64,000 nucleotides of DNA from Chryseobacterium wanjuense (GTDB lineage Bacteria > Bacteroidota > Bacteroidia > Flavobacteriales > Weeksellaceae). The stretch covers positions 124,001 through 188,000 of the forward strand of contig NZ_FOIU01000003.1 of the NCBI RefSeq assembly GCF_900111495.1, given 5' to 3'. Positions 16,882 through 26,134 of this stretch are shown in pieces. A program made the position numbers and the translations under genes. Positions within the stretch are counted from its first letter, which is position 1; each line of letters opens with the position of its first letter. The notes below the pieces were generated by a model, which had not been told where the DNA came from, searched no databases, and saw nothing but the letters and a program-made list of their open reading frames with translations.

Positions 16882-18204
16882 TTAATACGTACCAACTCTT
16901 TCTAAAACTGCCGAGTATCCTCTGTTTACGTTTCCGTTATTAACAACATTGAGTTGGTAAGTCCCACCGCCGGAAGCCACAATATACATCGTAAAATCAA
17001 GATTCGCCGTATTTCCTCCATCTCCACAGCCAGGTACGCCAGACCAGCTTACTCCTGTAGATGTCTGCGTTTCTGAAAAAGTAGGGGGAGCTACACCATT
17101 TAAAGACATAAAACCGTCTCTGCCTTGTATGGCTGTTCCACCACTACTATTGGCGGCTACCCAAAATTCTGCAACTGCATGATGGGTACATGCATTAGCA
17201 ACTGTAACGGTGAGCCTGTAGTAAGTGCCATCCGGAATATTACCGATAATAAGGGTGGATGCTCCCGGAGCTCCCGTAATAATTCCTGACATCACATTTC
17301 CGTGGCCAGGAGGTGCTGTTTTCACTACATTACCATTAGCATCATGATAGACAGGAATGGCTATACTTGCTCCGTTTCCGGCAGCCAGCATGGGTGTATT
17401 TCGAATTCTGGCCGTACCATTGACATCCATGTTTGCAGTAGGGTTTGTAGCGCCAATATTGATTCCCAACTGACCTGTGGAATGCAGTACCATATCAGGA
17501 GCAGTAGCAGAAGTTGGTGATGCGGTATGGAAATGCAATAATCCGCCGCTTAAACCAAAACCATAGAAATCTCCTCCTGCCGTATCATTATACACTGCGA
17601 GCTTTGTACTCGACACAAGAGGTCCCAGATCAAGATGAGAATTGGGAGTAGTTGTTCCTATTCCTACGTTTCCGGTAGGAGTAATACGCATCTGTTCTGC
17701 ATTATTGGTACGGAGAGCTAATCCCTGATTATCTGTAGTTCCTAAGAAATTGGTTGTGGGGTTTGTCCCAGAATTTCCTAGTGTATTCCATGGGATGCTT
17801 GTAGCAGTAGCACCTGCCCCATTGTTGGTAGCCCTCCAGTTTCCGTTACTGTAAGCAAATTCCATTGCCTGTCCGTTGGTAATCGTAAAGCCGTTGAGAC
17901 TGGCTCCGAAACCACCTCCGGTATTGTTGTAGATGATAAGTCTCTGTCCTGCATTAGGCGCGGCAGGCGCGGTGATGGCAATAGTAGCCGTAGCAGAACC
18001 TGTAAGCTGTATCTGAGTAACATTGGCAGGAATGGTCGCTGCATTACTTGCTACAGCCACTGCCGTTTCACGGTTGGTGATCGCACCGTTTACGTCCAAG
18101 GTTGTTCCGGGAGTAACGGTATTGATCCCTACTCCGGTCTGGGCCTGCATTGCTGTACTCATTACCAGCAATATCCCACTTAGTACTAATAGATCTTTTT
18201 TCAT
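16882..18204 (-). CDS. Secreted fibre-like surface protein, paralogue 3
   Basis: 440 aa. Signal peptide MKKDLLVLSGILLVMSTAMQAQ, then the VGINTVTPGTTLDVNG start used by many Bacteroidota cell-surface and tail-fibre-like proteins. The N-terminal half is Ala/Thr/Asn-rich and beta-repeat-like (TQIQLTGSATATIAI, NAGQRLIIYNNTGGG). A second LDVNG-type motif (TANMDVNGTARIRNTP) lies near 265. The C-terminal domain (about 300-440) has conserved Cys in ANACTHHAVAEFW and VPGCGDGG and ends AVLERVGTY. Similar along its whole length to paralogue 2. Own promoter at 18763 with a ~550-nt leader. Function unknown; adhesion-type surface fibre is plausible. Confidence 0.8.
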   Translation of the reverse strand: MKKDLLVLSGILLVMSTAMQAQTGVGINTVTPGTTLDVNGAITNRETAVAVASNAATIPANVTQIQLTGSATATIAITAPAAPNAGQRLIIYNNTGGGFGASLNGFTITNGQAMEFAYSNGNWRATNNGAGATATSIPWNTLGNSGTNPTTNFLGTTDNQGLALRTNNAEQMRITPTGNVGIGTTTPNSHLDLGPLVSSTKLAVYNDTAGGDFYGFGLSGGLLHFHTASPTSATAPDMVLHSTGQLGINIGATNPTANMDVNGTARIRNTPMLAAGNGASIAIPVYHDANGNVVKTAPPGHGNVMSGIITGAPGASTLIIGNIPDGTYYRLTVTVANACTHHAVAEFWVAANSSGGTAIQGRDGFMSLNGVAPPTFSETQTSTGVSWSGVPGCGDGGNTANLDFTMYIVASGGGTYQLNVVNNGNVNRGYSAVLERVGTY

Positions 18205-18755
18205 AATAATTTTTTTGTGAATTGTAAGGTTTATTTTAGTTCGACTGTTAGTTTTTATTAACTCACATAAATATGATTAATGTAAAATTCTTCCCTCCTG
18301 TATCTCTTATTCATATTTCTAAGAGTACATTTTCCTTCTTTTGAACTCAATCAACCTTGTTGTGTTTTATTTTATCCTTTATGCATTTTAGATTTCTTGG
18401 AATTAATAAAATCAATTATTTCCTAATTCCTACCTAAACATTTCTTATTAAAATTAATTATCATTAAAAATTTTTAAATCTAATTAAATCTAAGAATGAA
18501 ATATGATAAAAGCTTTTGGCTAAAGACCGACATCTGTAAGGGTAAAGGTTGTATATCCATTATTTATTTTCATGATAAATATTGATATCAATCTTTGAAT
18601 GATGTCTCAGCAATACAGTATCTAAGAAATACTGACATTGGATTTTTTTTCATAATCATAGGCATAAATTATTTTTATAATTGTTAAATAATTCCTGATC
18701 AATCAATCCCTAATTAATCAGAATAAAGTGTGTGCCTAAAATTGTGTTTTATGTT
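18205..18755 (-). other. Long AT-rich 5' leader of paralogue 3
   Basis: About 550 nt without a gene lies between the promoter at 18763-18793 and the start codon. The promoter-proximal part (about 18590-18750) contains tatctaagaaatactga, cataatcataggca and tccctaatta. All three recur in the same order in the leader of paralogue 1 (22540-22670). No riboswitch fold is recognised. Confidence 0.5.
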
Positions 18756-18762
18756 TACATGA

Positions 18763-18793
18763 CAAATATAGTTTCAAAAAAATAAAAAATCAA
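18763..18793 (-). promoter_or_regulatory. Promoter of surface paralogue 3
   Basis: TTG (18793-18791), a 20-nt spacer and TATATTTG (18770-18763) on the minus strand form a full-consensus Bacteroidota promoter. Confidence 0.65.
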
Positions 18794-19203
18794 CTTTTTT
18801 ATTAAAAATTTACAAATAAATTATCAATTCGATAATACAGCCCGCATGAATACGCGATTTTAATAATGAAAAATTGATGACAAATAATGTTCTTTTTACA
18901 AAAAGAATGAAAAAATTAAGTATAAAATATATCCCAACCTAATCTTTTTTCATTGAAAATTTTAATGAAAATAAAAAAACCATCCGGAAATCCGAACGGT
19001 TCTTAGATGAGATATTTCTTAAGATTTGTATCAACACTTGTTAAACATTTAAAAAATATTGTTTATTACATAATCCTTGTTTCCGTAGTATAGCTTTTTT
19101 TAATAAACTCTTTTTCATCTTTGAATAAATATTTTGTTGCTATTCTCAGGAAACCAGGATTATTGTAATGATTGAGGTTAAAAATTGATATAATTATTTA
19201 TTA
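18794..19203. other. Intergenic with copied tyrS-type terminator
   Basis: No gene. 18800-18960 is plain AT-rich sequence. A hairpin at 18974-18996 (aaccatccggaa / gaacggtt) and the following sequence to about 19060 are a diverged copy of the tyrS terminator region (16671-16740). It marks the repeat junction of the tandem duplication. Confidence 0.6.
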
Positions 19204-20529
19204 TTAATAAGTTCCAATTCTTTCTAAGACTGCCGCATACGTTCTGGCTACGTTTCCGTTATTAACAACATTAAGCTGATAATTCCCACCACCGGAAGCT
19301 ACAATAAACATAGTATAATTAAGGTTTGCTGTATTTCCTCCATCTGCACAGCCAGGTAAGCCAGACCAACTTACACCTGTAGAAGTTTGTGTTTCTGAAA
19401 AGGTAGGAGGGTTTACACCACTTAGAGATACAAAACCGTCTCTGCCTTGTATGGCTGTTCCACCCGTACTATTGGCGGCTACCCAAAATTCTGCAACCGC
19501 ATGATGGGTACATCCATTAGCAACTGTAACGGTAAGCCTGTGGAAACTACCATCCGGAATATTACCGACAAGAAGCGTGGATGCTCCCGGAGCAGCAGTG
19601 ATAGTCCCTGACATCACATTTCCGTGGCCAGCAGGTGCTGTTTTCACCACATTACCATTAGCATCATGATAGATAGGAATGGCAATTGATGCACCATTTC
19701 CAGCAGCCAGCATAGGTGTATTTCGAATTCTGGCAGTACCGTTGACATCCACATTAGCAGTAGGGTTTGTTGCCCCAATATTGATACCTAACTGACCTGT
19801 GGAATGCAACACCATATCCGGAGCCGTCGTAGGTGTCGCTGAAGCTGTATGGAAATGCAGCAATCCGCCACTTAAACCAAAACCATAGAAGTCGTTTCCT
19901 GCGGCTGCATTGTATACCGCCAGCTTAGCACTGGAAACATCGGTACCCAAATCGAGTTTAGAATTGGGAGCAGTAGTACCAATCCCAACATTACCGGTAG
20001 GCGTAACACGTACTTTTTCTGTATTGTTGGTACGCAATGCCAATCCCTGATTATCGGTAGTTCCTACAAAATTGTTTGCAGGGTCTGTTCCTGCATTTCC
20101 TAGTGTATTCCATGGGATGGTGTTGGGCAAAGCACCTGTTCCGTTATTCATTGCTCTCCAGCCACCGTTACTGTATGCAAATTCCATAGCCTGACCATTG
20201 TTGATGGTAAAACCATTAATGGTAGCTCCAAAACCACCGCCTGTATTATTATAGATTACAAGTCTTTGTCCTGCATTGGGAGCTGCAGGTGCTGTGATGG
20301 CAATAGTAGCTGTAGCAGAACCTGTAAGCTGTATCTGAGTGACATTAGCAGGAATCGTAGCTGCATTGGCTGCAACTGCTACTGCTGTTTCACGGTTGGT
20401 GATGGCACCGTTTACATCTAATGTTGTACCGGGAGTCGTCGTATTAATCCCTACGTTTCCCGCTTGTGCCTGCATTGCTGTACTTATGAACAGTAATACT
20501 CCACTTAATAGTAATAGATCTTTTTTCAT
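19204..20529 (-). CDS. Secreted fibre-like surface protein, paralogue 2
   Basis: 441 aa. Signal peptide MKKDLLLLSGVLLFISTAMQAQ, then AGNVGINTTTPGTTLDVNG. It matches paralogue 3 over its full length, including the Cys-containing C-terminal domain (NGCTHHAVAEFW, LPGCADGG, end VLERIGTY). Its first ~185 residues are nearly identical to paralogue 1. The preceding 165 nt are also shared with the region upstream of paralogue 1. No separate strong promoter is seen, so it may be read through from paralogue 1. Likely a surface fibre or adhesin-like protein; function unknown. Confidence 0.8.
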   Translation of the reverse strand: MKKDLLLLSGVLLFISTAMQAQAGNVGINTTTPGTTLDVNGAITNRETAVAVAANAATIPANVTQIQLTGSATATIAITAPAAPNAGQRLVIYNNTGGGFGATINGFTINNGQAMEFAYSNGGWRAMNNGTGALPNTIPWNTLGNAGTDPANNFVGTTDNQGLALRTNNTEKVRVTPTGNVGIGTTAPNSKLDLGTDVSSAKLAVYNAAAGNDFYGFGLSGGLLHFHTASATPTTAPDMVLHSTGQLGINIGATNPTANVDVNGTARIRNTPMLAAGNGASIAIPIYHDANGNVVKTAPAGHGNVMSGTITAAPGASTLLVGNIPDGSFHRLTVTVANGCTHHAVAEFWVAANSTGGTAIQGRDGFVSLSGVNPPTFSETQTSTGVSWSGLPGCADGGNTANLNYTMFIVASGGGNYQLNVVNNGNVARTYAAVLERIGTY

Positions 20530-20694
20530 AATTGTTGTAAGTTATCTTATCATATTTAGCTTTATTAATTCTTTTAGTGTGTGCTTAGATATTTGAATTA
20601 ATAAACAGTTTTAATCATTTTTCGAATTGTACCAATTTCAACTTTTGCGTTTTGTAATATTGTATCAATTTTTTTATTTAATATTTTATTTATA
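20530..20694. repeat. Short duplicated leader, copy A
   Basis: About 125 nt (20530-20655) match 22027-22150 with few changes: ttagctttattaattctttt, gatatttgaattaataaaca, ccaatttcaactt. This is the 5' flank duplicated together with paralogues 1 and 2. Confidence 0.75.
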
Positions 20695-22026
20695 TTAATT
20701 AAAAGGATAACGTGTAAGTCTTATTGTATAAGGTTTTGCGGTATTCGCATTATTGGTAATACGAATATTATGAGGAGCAAGGTTATCTATAGCCACTGTA
20801 AAATTGAATGCAGTACTGTTACTGCCATCCGCACATCCCGGAACTCCAGAAAAAGTTACAGCAGAAGAGGTTTGCGTTTCCGTAAACGTTGGTGGGCTTA
20901 CTCCATTATTACTTGTAGATCCTGAGATCCCCTGTATTGAGCTTTGATTATTAGTTGCAAGTGCAAAGACCCAAAATTCTGTAACAGCCGCATATGAACA
21001 GGCATTATAGGTAGTCACAACCATTTTATAAACACCTCCGTCAGGAATTTGTCCTACAACCCCTGTAGTTCCCGGGGAGAGTGTAGGAGTATGGGCATAA
21101 TAATTTTCGTTGTTTCCATTCCCTTGTGATTTTCCTATATTTCCATTAGCATCCATGTATACAGGGATTTGACCTGTTGTTGCAATAACCGGTGTACTAC
21201 GTACTCTTGCCGTACCGTTTACGTCTAGTTTTGCGGTAGGAGCAGCTGTAGGGTCTGTACCAATTCCCACATTTCCAGCGGCGTGAATTACCATTTCCGG
21301 TGCATCAGCATTAAGAGCAGATGAATAAAAAGCTAAATGTCCCGGTACAATACCCAAACCATAAAAATCAGTTCCGGAAGCATTGTTATAAACCGCCAGT
21401 TTTTTTCCCGCAACATCTGTAGGAGTAGTTCCAAAAGTAGTTCCCAAGTCAAGTTTACTATTAGGAGCAGTAGTACCAATCCCAACATTACCGGTAGGCG
21501 TAACACGTACTTTTTCTGTATTGTTGGTACGCAATGCCAATCCCTGATTATCGGTAGTTCCAAGAAAATTCGTAGTTGGGTTTGTTCCTGTATTTCCTAG
21601 TGTATTCCATGGGATGGTGTTGGGCAAAGCACCTGTTCCGTTATTCATTGCTCTCCAGTTTCCGTTACTGTATGCAAATTCCATAGCCTGACCGTTGTTG
21701 ATGGTAAACCCATTAATGGTGGCTCCAAAACCGCCGCCTGTATTGTTGTAGATTACAAGTCTTTGTCCTGCATTGGGAGCTGCAGGTGCTGTGATGGCAA
21801 TAGTAGCCGTAGCAGAGCCTGTAAGCTGTATCTGAGTGACATTAGCAGGAATCGTAGCTGCATTGGCTGTAACTGCTACTGCTGTTTCACGGTTGGTGAT
21901 GGCACCGTTTACATCTAATGTTGTACCGGGAGTCGTCGTATTGATCCCTACGTTTCCCGCTTGACCTTGCATTGTTGCACATACCAACAGCAATGTTCCA
22001 CTCAATAGTAATAATTTTTTTTTCAT
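20695..22026 (-). CDS. Secreted fibre-like surface protein, paralogue 1 (mosaic)
   Basis: 443 aa. Signal peptide MKKKLLLLSGTLLLVCATMQGQ. Residues up to about 185 are nearly identical to paralogue 2 (AGNVGINTTTPGTTLDVNG through TEKVRVTPTGNVGIGTTAPN), but the C-terminal half is clearly different (LGTTFGTTPTDVAGKKLAVY, PVYMDANGNIGKSQGNGNN, end IRLTRYPFN). It keeps the same layout, with Cys in YNACSYAAVTEFW and VPGCADGS. This mosaic pattern points to recombination or gene conversion between copies. First gene of the group, with a ~650-nt leader. Function unknown. Confidence 0.8.
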   Translation of the reverse strand: MKKKLLLLSGTLLLVCATMQGQAGNVGINTTTPGTTLDVNGAITNRETAVAVTANAATIPANVTQIQLTGSATATIAITAPAAPNAGQRLVIYNNTGGGFGATINGFTINNGQAMEFAYSNGNWRAMNNGTGALPNTIPWNTLGNTGTNPTTNFLGTTDNQGLALRTNNTEKVRVTPTGNVGIGTTAPNSKLDLGTTFGTTPTDVAGKKLAVYNNASGTDFYGLGIVPGHLAFYSSALNADAPEMVIHAAGNVGIGTDPTAAPTAKLDVNGTARVRSTPVIATTGQIPVYMDANGNIGKSQGNGNNENYYAHTPTLSPGTTGVVGQIPDGGVYKMVVTTYNACSYAAVTEFWVFALATNNQSSIQGISGSTSNNGVSPPTFTETQTSSAVTFSGVPGCADGSNSTAFNFTVAIDNLAPHNIRITNNANTAKPYTIRLTRYPFN

Positions 22027-22676
22027 AATTGTTGTAAGTTATTTTATCATATTTAGCTTTATTAATTCTTTTGGTGTGTGATTAGATATTTGAATTAATA
22101 AACAGTTTTAATCATTTTTCAAATTGTACCAATTTCAACTTGCGTTTGTATTGTTTAGTTTCGTTCTTTCATACCAATCCCAACTTTTGCTTTTATATAA
22201 AATATGTTAGCATTGTGGCTGAAAATTTTTTCAGTAATTTCCCTTTACTGCTGCCATCGTTTGGTAACTTGGTTACTCATATCCTAAAGATTCATCAATC
22301 CCTACTTACTTATCTCTTGGTAATGGAAATATTCTGCTCAGGTTTTTTGATATTCAAAAGCTGTCTGAATCTACCAATACCTACTTACACAGCTGTTCTT
22401 TCAAGACGAAAGACAGGTTATGTATGTACGATGAATTTAATATTAATCAAAATGTGTGAAAAGCATTTAGCTATAGGGCTCCTTTGACATGTGAAATGTG
22501 AGAATTGATCTCAATCTCCGCTTGTGTCACTGCAATGTTGTATCTAAGAAATACTGAACATTCAATAAAGTTTTTTTTTCCATAATCATAGGCAATAAAT
22601 TATTTTTTCTAATAGTTACAATCCCTAATTAAACAATTAAAGTTCGGGTGCCTGAAAAATTTGTGTTTTACGTTTT
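22027..22676 (-). other. Long 5' leader of surface paralogue 1
   Basis: About 650 nt without a convincing gene. The first 125 nt next to the ATG equal the leader of paralogue 2. The far end (22540-22690) resembles the leader of paralogue 3. The middle is unique and holds a small hairpin (ctgttctttc / gaaagacag, 22390-22415) and a repeated phrase tccctacttac / tacctacttac. A 115-codon open frame on the + strand here has no credible start region or composition. Confidence 0.5.
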
Positions 22677-22682
22677 ATATCG

Positions 22683-22690
22683 CAAATATA
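22683..22690 (-). promoter_or_regulatory. Probable -7 element of surface paralogue 1
   Basis: TATATTTG on the minus strand, at the position equivalent to the full promoter at 18763. Here the nearest TTG is only 12 nt upstream, so the match is partial. Confidence 0.45.
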
Positions 22691-23120
22691 CTTTCAAAAA
22701 ATCAAATAATTATCATATTTTTTAGTTTTTTTTGAAAAAAAATCAACTATTCCTATCAAATTGATTAATAAAACCCCGACATAAGAATTATACTACTAAT
22801 TAGAAATACTATGAATAAAGGCTTTATCGGAGCAAAATATTTCAACATTAAATGAATTTTTATGAACACTTTTTTCAAAAAAAATTTTAACTATAAGCCA
22901 TTTTTAAATCCATTTGGTTGAAAAAAAGACAATTTTTATGTAGAATAATGTAGTATGTATTGGAAGATTTATTCCATCATAACCTTCACAAAATCACAGT
23001 CTAATCAGTGAGTAATAGAATCTTTTGTATAAAGAATTTAATATGATTATTTCGCTTGAATACTGCTGTGAACTTCCCTACTCTAGCGATGTTCAAAAAA
23101 TACTTACAGATAGGGCACAA
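22691..23120. other. AT-rich intergenic, nothing recognised
   Basis: About 430 bases of low-complexity AT-rich sequence between the paralogue 1 promoter and the lipoprotein terminator. No gene, RNA or repeat could be supported. Confidence 0.5.
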
Positions 23121-23121
23121 A

Positions 23122-23146
23122 AAAAACCGCTACGAAAGCGGTTTAT
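23122..23146 (-). terminator. Lipoprotein gene terminator
   Basis: AAACCGCT and AGCGGTTT form an 8-bp stem. The minus-strand transcript then runs into a long T tract. Confidence 0.75.
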
Positions 23147-23169
23147 GTATTGTAATATATTTTCTTCTT

Positions 23170-23601
23170 CTACAATTCTAAGAAACTGTGAGCTACAGCT
23201 GCACTTTTAGTTCCGGATCCTATCACCGTATCTGATTTTGCAACCTCACCGTCTACCCAGATATTCACGATTAATTTTGAGTCAGCGTTCGGAAGAACAG
23301 CGTTTGCTGCAAGATTCAACTGAGATTGGCTGGAGCTTACAAACTGCTCACCACTCGCCCAGTTAGTTCCTGTCGGATCAAAGATCGTGTTCTGGCTGGT
23401 TCCTACCTGAGTTACAATAGTTTTAAAAGTACCTGTACCACTACCTGTACCGTTTACTATTTTTGATTCAAACTGAATAATGTGATCTTCATATTCATCC
23501 TTGTCATCATCCTTACAAGAATTAACAACAGAAATTACTGAAAATAATACGGCGAATAAAAAAGAAAGTCTAAGTAAATTTGATTTGTAAAATTGCTTCA
23601 T
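23170..23601 (-). CDS. Hypothetical lipoprotein
   Basis: 143 aa. An N-terminal hydrophobic segment and the lipobox VNSC at about residues 26-29 are followed by an acidic KDDDKDEYED stretch, which in Bacteroidota resembles the lipoprotein surface-export signal. The rest is Ser/Thr/Gly-rich beta-type sequence (IVNGTGSGTGTFKTIVTQVG, KLIVNIWVDGEVAKSDTVIG). No known domain is recognised. A TATATTTG -7 element sits at 23634-23627 on the minus strand. Probably an outer-membrane surface lipoprotein; role unknown. Confidence 0.7.
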   Translation of the reverse strand: MKQFYKSNLLRLSFLFAVLFSVISVVNSCKDDDKDEYEDHIIQFESKIVNGTGSGTGTFKTIVTQVGTSQNTIFDPTGTNWASGEQFVSSSQSQLNLAANAVLPNADSKLIVNIWVDGEVAKSDTVIGSGTKSAAVAHSFLEL

Positions 23602-23845
23602 TTCTCCAAATAGATTTTTAATGTTTCAAATATAGGTTTTTTATCAATATAAAAATAACTTTTATGAAAAATTTCCAACAATGAATTCTAAATACTGTCA
23701 AATTAATAAAATATTTATGAGATGCGGGCTGCAGAGGTTCGGGTTTGAAAATAAGGGTTTTAGAGATGTTAAAAATTTTAATCAATTCATCATCAAGTTC
23801 ATTTAAAATTCTCCTGTACCCAAATTAAAATACATCATTATTAAT

Positions 23846-23853
23846 TATCTTTG
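23846..23853 (+). promoter_or_regulatory. -7 element directly before the esterase start
   Basis: TATCTTTG ends 4 nt before the ATG at 23858. If it is used, the mRNA would be leaderless or nearly so. Confidence 0.4.
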
Positions 23854-23857
23854 CCTC

Positions 23858-24496
23858 ATGAATTTAGATTACATCGTAAGAGAACCGGAAAATATAACTT
23901 CAGATACCACCATACTTTTTATGCTTCACGGCTACGGAAGCAACGAGCAAGACCTTTTCAGCTTCAGGGAAACCCTTCCGAAAGACTGGATTATCGTAAG
24001 CTTCAGAGCACCGAGAGCCACCCAGTTTGAAGGATTTTCATGGTATGATATAGACTTCAACAATCCCGAAAATTTTGTTGATGTACCGCAGGCCACAGAA
24101 TCTCTGAACAGTGTTTTGGAAAGTATTTTAAAAATCGTAAATCATTACGGAATCACGGAGGGGAAAACTCACCTTTGCGGCTTCAGTCAGGGCGGAATTT
24201 TATGCTATGCGCTGGCTTTGAAATATCCTGAAATGTTCAATTATGTAGCTTGTCTGAGCAGTTATCCTGAAGAAAAACTATTGAAAGATATCGTAAAAGA
24301 CAAAAAGAAACTGGAAAAACTTCGCTTCTTCATCTCCCACGGAACCGATGATGCAGTGATTCCTTTGGATTGGGGCAGAAAAGCGGCAGATTTGCTGTAT
24401 GACCTGGGCTGTTATTTTACGTTCAGAGAGTACATGAACGGACATGGCGTGAACCAGAAGAATTATATGGATCTTATGGATTTCTTTGCGAAATAG
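23858..24496 (+). CDS. Alpha/beta hydrolase, phospholipase/carboxylesterase type
   Basis: 212 aa with no signal peptide. Features of the carboxylesterase/lysophospholipase (PF02230, YpfH-like) group are present: oxyanion region FMLHGYGSNEQDLF, nucleophile elbow LCGFSQGG, catalytic Asp region ISHGTDDAVIPLDWG and catalytic His in MNGHGVNQ. It should hydrolyse small carboxylic or phospholipid esters in the cytoplasm. Single gene. A long inverted repeat lies downstream at 24556-24662. Confidence 0.88.
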   Translation: MNLDYIVREPENITSDTTILFMLHGYGSNEQDLFSFRETLPKDWIIVSFRAPRATQFEGFSWYDIDFNNPENFVDVPQATESLNSVLESILKIVNHYGITEGKTHLCGFSQGGILCYALALKYPEMFNYVACLSSYPEEKLLKDIVKDKKKLEKLRFFISHGTDDAVIPLDWGRKAADLLYDLGCYFTFREYMNGHGVNQKNYMDLMDFFAK

Positions 24497-24555
24497 TTTT
24501 TTTAATTAAAACTTCCTGAAAATTTTAGTTGAAATGAAATAATTAATAATAAATA

Positions 24556-24662
24556 GATCCTTCGGCTGCTTCGCGCTCAAGACGACACCGCTAATACTAG
24601 CTGCTAAAAATATGCAGTGTGATATCTCAGTGTCATCTTGAGCGCGCAGCAGTCGAAGGATT
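24556..24662. repeat. Long inverted repeat (REP-like), copy A
   Basis: 33-nt arms (24556-24588 and 24630-24662) match at about 29 positions with the arms reading ATCCTTCG...CGCTCAAGA.GACAC. Between the arms is a second weaker hairpin. A related element lies at 56551-56648. Confidence 0.75.
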
Positions 24663-24795
24663 TTTCAATAAATTCCAGACTAATGAATTTATAAATATTT
24701 AAACATTATTTCAATTCATTACAAAATACACAAGCATTCTCAACTTTGAGGATGTTTTTTGTTTTTGATAAGAATAATTTCACTAAATTCAGTAA

Positions 24796-26133
24796 ATGAA
24801 ATTAAAATATTTTTTCTGGTTTGTTTTCTTAAGTATTTTCTTAAATGCTCAGGAACAAAATTCATTTGAATTACAAAACGAGAAAAAAACCGTTATTCCT
24901 TTTAAATTAATCAATAACTTAATATTCATTCCCGTAAATGTCAACGGTGCAGAACTTACCTTTCTGCTGGACACAGGCGTTGCGGAGACTTCCATTTTCA
25001 GCCTTGAAAATCAGGAATTAAAATTAGCCAGCCTTGAAAAAATAAAATTCTCCGGACTGGGCGGAAATGCCAGTATCGACGGCTTCCGGTCTGATAATAA
25101 TATTGCCAGAATCGGAAAAGATTTTGTAAACTATACCCTTACCCTTTTCATCATTATCGATCAGGATTTTAATATTTCGTCCCACGTAGGAATCCCTGTG
25201 AACGGAATCATGGGCTATCATTTTTTTAAAAATCATCCTGTGCTCATCGATTATACTTCAAAAAAAATAACGATTTATAATGATAAAGAATTATTCAAAA
25301 AAAAGGTAAAAAAATTCGACGAACTGCCCATTTCCATTGAAAAAAATAAACCTTACATTTTCGCTGATGTAGAAATGACCCGCGAGAAGAAAAGTTCAAA
25401 ACTACTCATCGATCTCGGAAACAGCGATCCTATCTGGCTCTTCCCTACCCTCATCAAAGACTTTGTCTACAACCGTCCCAATATCGATGATTTTCTGGGA
25501 AGAGGTTTCAACGGTGATGTCTATGGCAAACGAAGCAGAATTCATAATTTTTATCTGGGAAATTATAGATTTGAAAAACCGCTTACCGCCATGCCCGATG
25601 AATATTCTATCCAGCACGTGAATCTCGTGGAAAACAGGAAAGGCTCTATTGGTGGGGATATTATGAGACGTTTTACGGTGGGTTTCGATTATACCAATAA
25701 AAAATTATATTTAAGAAAAAACAGGAACTTCGACGACCCTTTTCATTTTAACATGAGCGGACTTGATTTCAGGCAAGACGGCATGGAATGGACGAAAGAC
25801 ATGGTAAACCTCCCCACAAAAAACAACAATAATGCCTCCAGCGGAATTGAAGTCATCAACAACAGCCTGCAATATAATTTTGTTTTAAAACCTATATTTT
25901 CCATTGCCGGAGTACGGAAAGATTCTCCCGCAGACAAGGCAGGATTGAAAAAAGATGATAAATTAATCAGTATCAACGGGAAAAAAACGACAGACATGAC
26001 GATGGAAAAAATTATGGAAATGATGAAATCTGAGCAGGGAAAAACCATTAATATGGTGATTCAAAGAAAAAATCAGGAAATGACATTAAGCTTCACCCTG
26101 GAAGACCCGATCCCATACCAAGAACAAGAATAA
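24796..26133 (+). CDS. Retropepsin-like aspartyl protease with PDZ domain
   Basis: 445 aa with a signal peptide (1-18, FLNAQEQ). Two aspartyl-protease-like halves are seen: FLLDTGVAETSIF (about 54-66) and a second LLIDLGNSDPIWLF (about 202-215) in which the DTG is DLG, so only the first has the classical triad. A C-terminal PDZ domain (about 355-430) has IAGVRKDSPADKAGLKKDDKLISINGKK. This Asp_protease_2 + PDZ architecture is common in Bacteroidota periplasm. Substrates unknown. The next gene starts 1 nt after its stop. Confidence 0.88.
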   Translation: MKLKYFFWFVFLSIFLNAQEQNSFELQNEKKTVIPFKLINNLIFIPVNVNGAELTFLLDTGVAETSIFSLENQELKLASLEKIKFSGLGGNASIDGFRSDNNIARIGKDFVNYTLTLFIIIDQDFNISSHVGIPVNGIMGYHFFKNHPVLIDYTSKKITIYNDKELFKKKVKKFDELPISIEKNKPYIFADVEMTREKKSSKLLIDLGNSDPIWLFPTLIKDFVYNRPNIDDFLGRGFNGDVYGKRSRIHNFYLGNYRFEKPLTAMPDEYSIQHVNLVENRKGSIGGDIMRRFTVGFDYTNKKLYLRKNRNFDDPFHFNMSGLDFRQDGMEWTKDMVNLPTKNNNNASSGIEVINNSLQYNFVLKPIFSIAGVRKDSPADKAGLKKDDKLISINGKKTTDMTMEKIMEMMKSEQGKTINMVIQRKNQEMTLSFTLEDPIPYQEQE

Positions 26134-26134
26134 T

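Noticed and set aside
22140..22487. 115-codon open frame in the leader of surface paralogue 1
   Set aside because: Runs antisense to the leader, starts in duplicated sequence, has no plausible ribosome site and no recognisable composition.
23025..23210. 61-codon open frame overlapping a terminator
   Set aside because: It runs through the terminator hairpin and into the opposite-strand lipoprotein gene.
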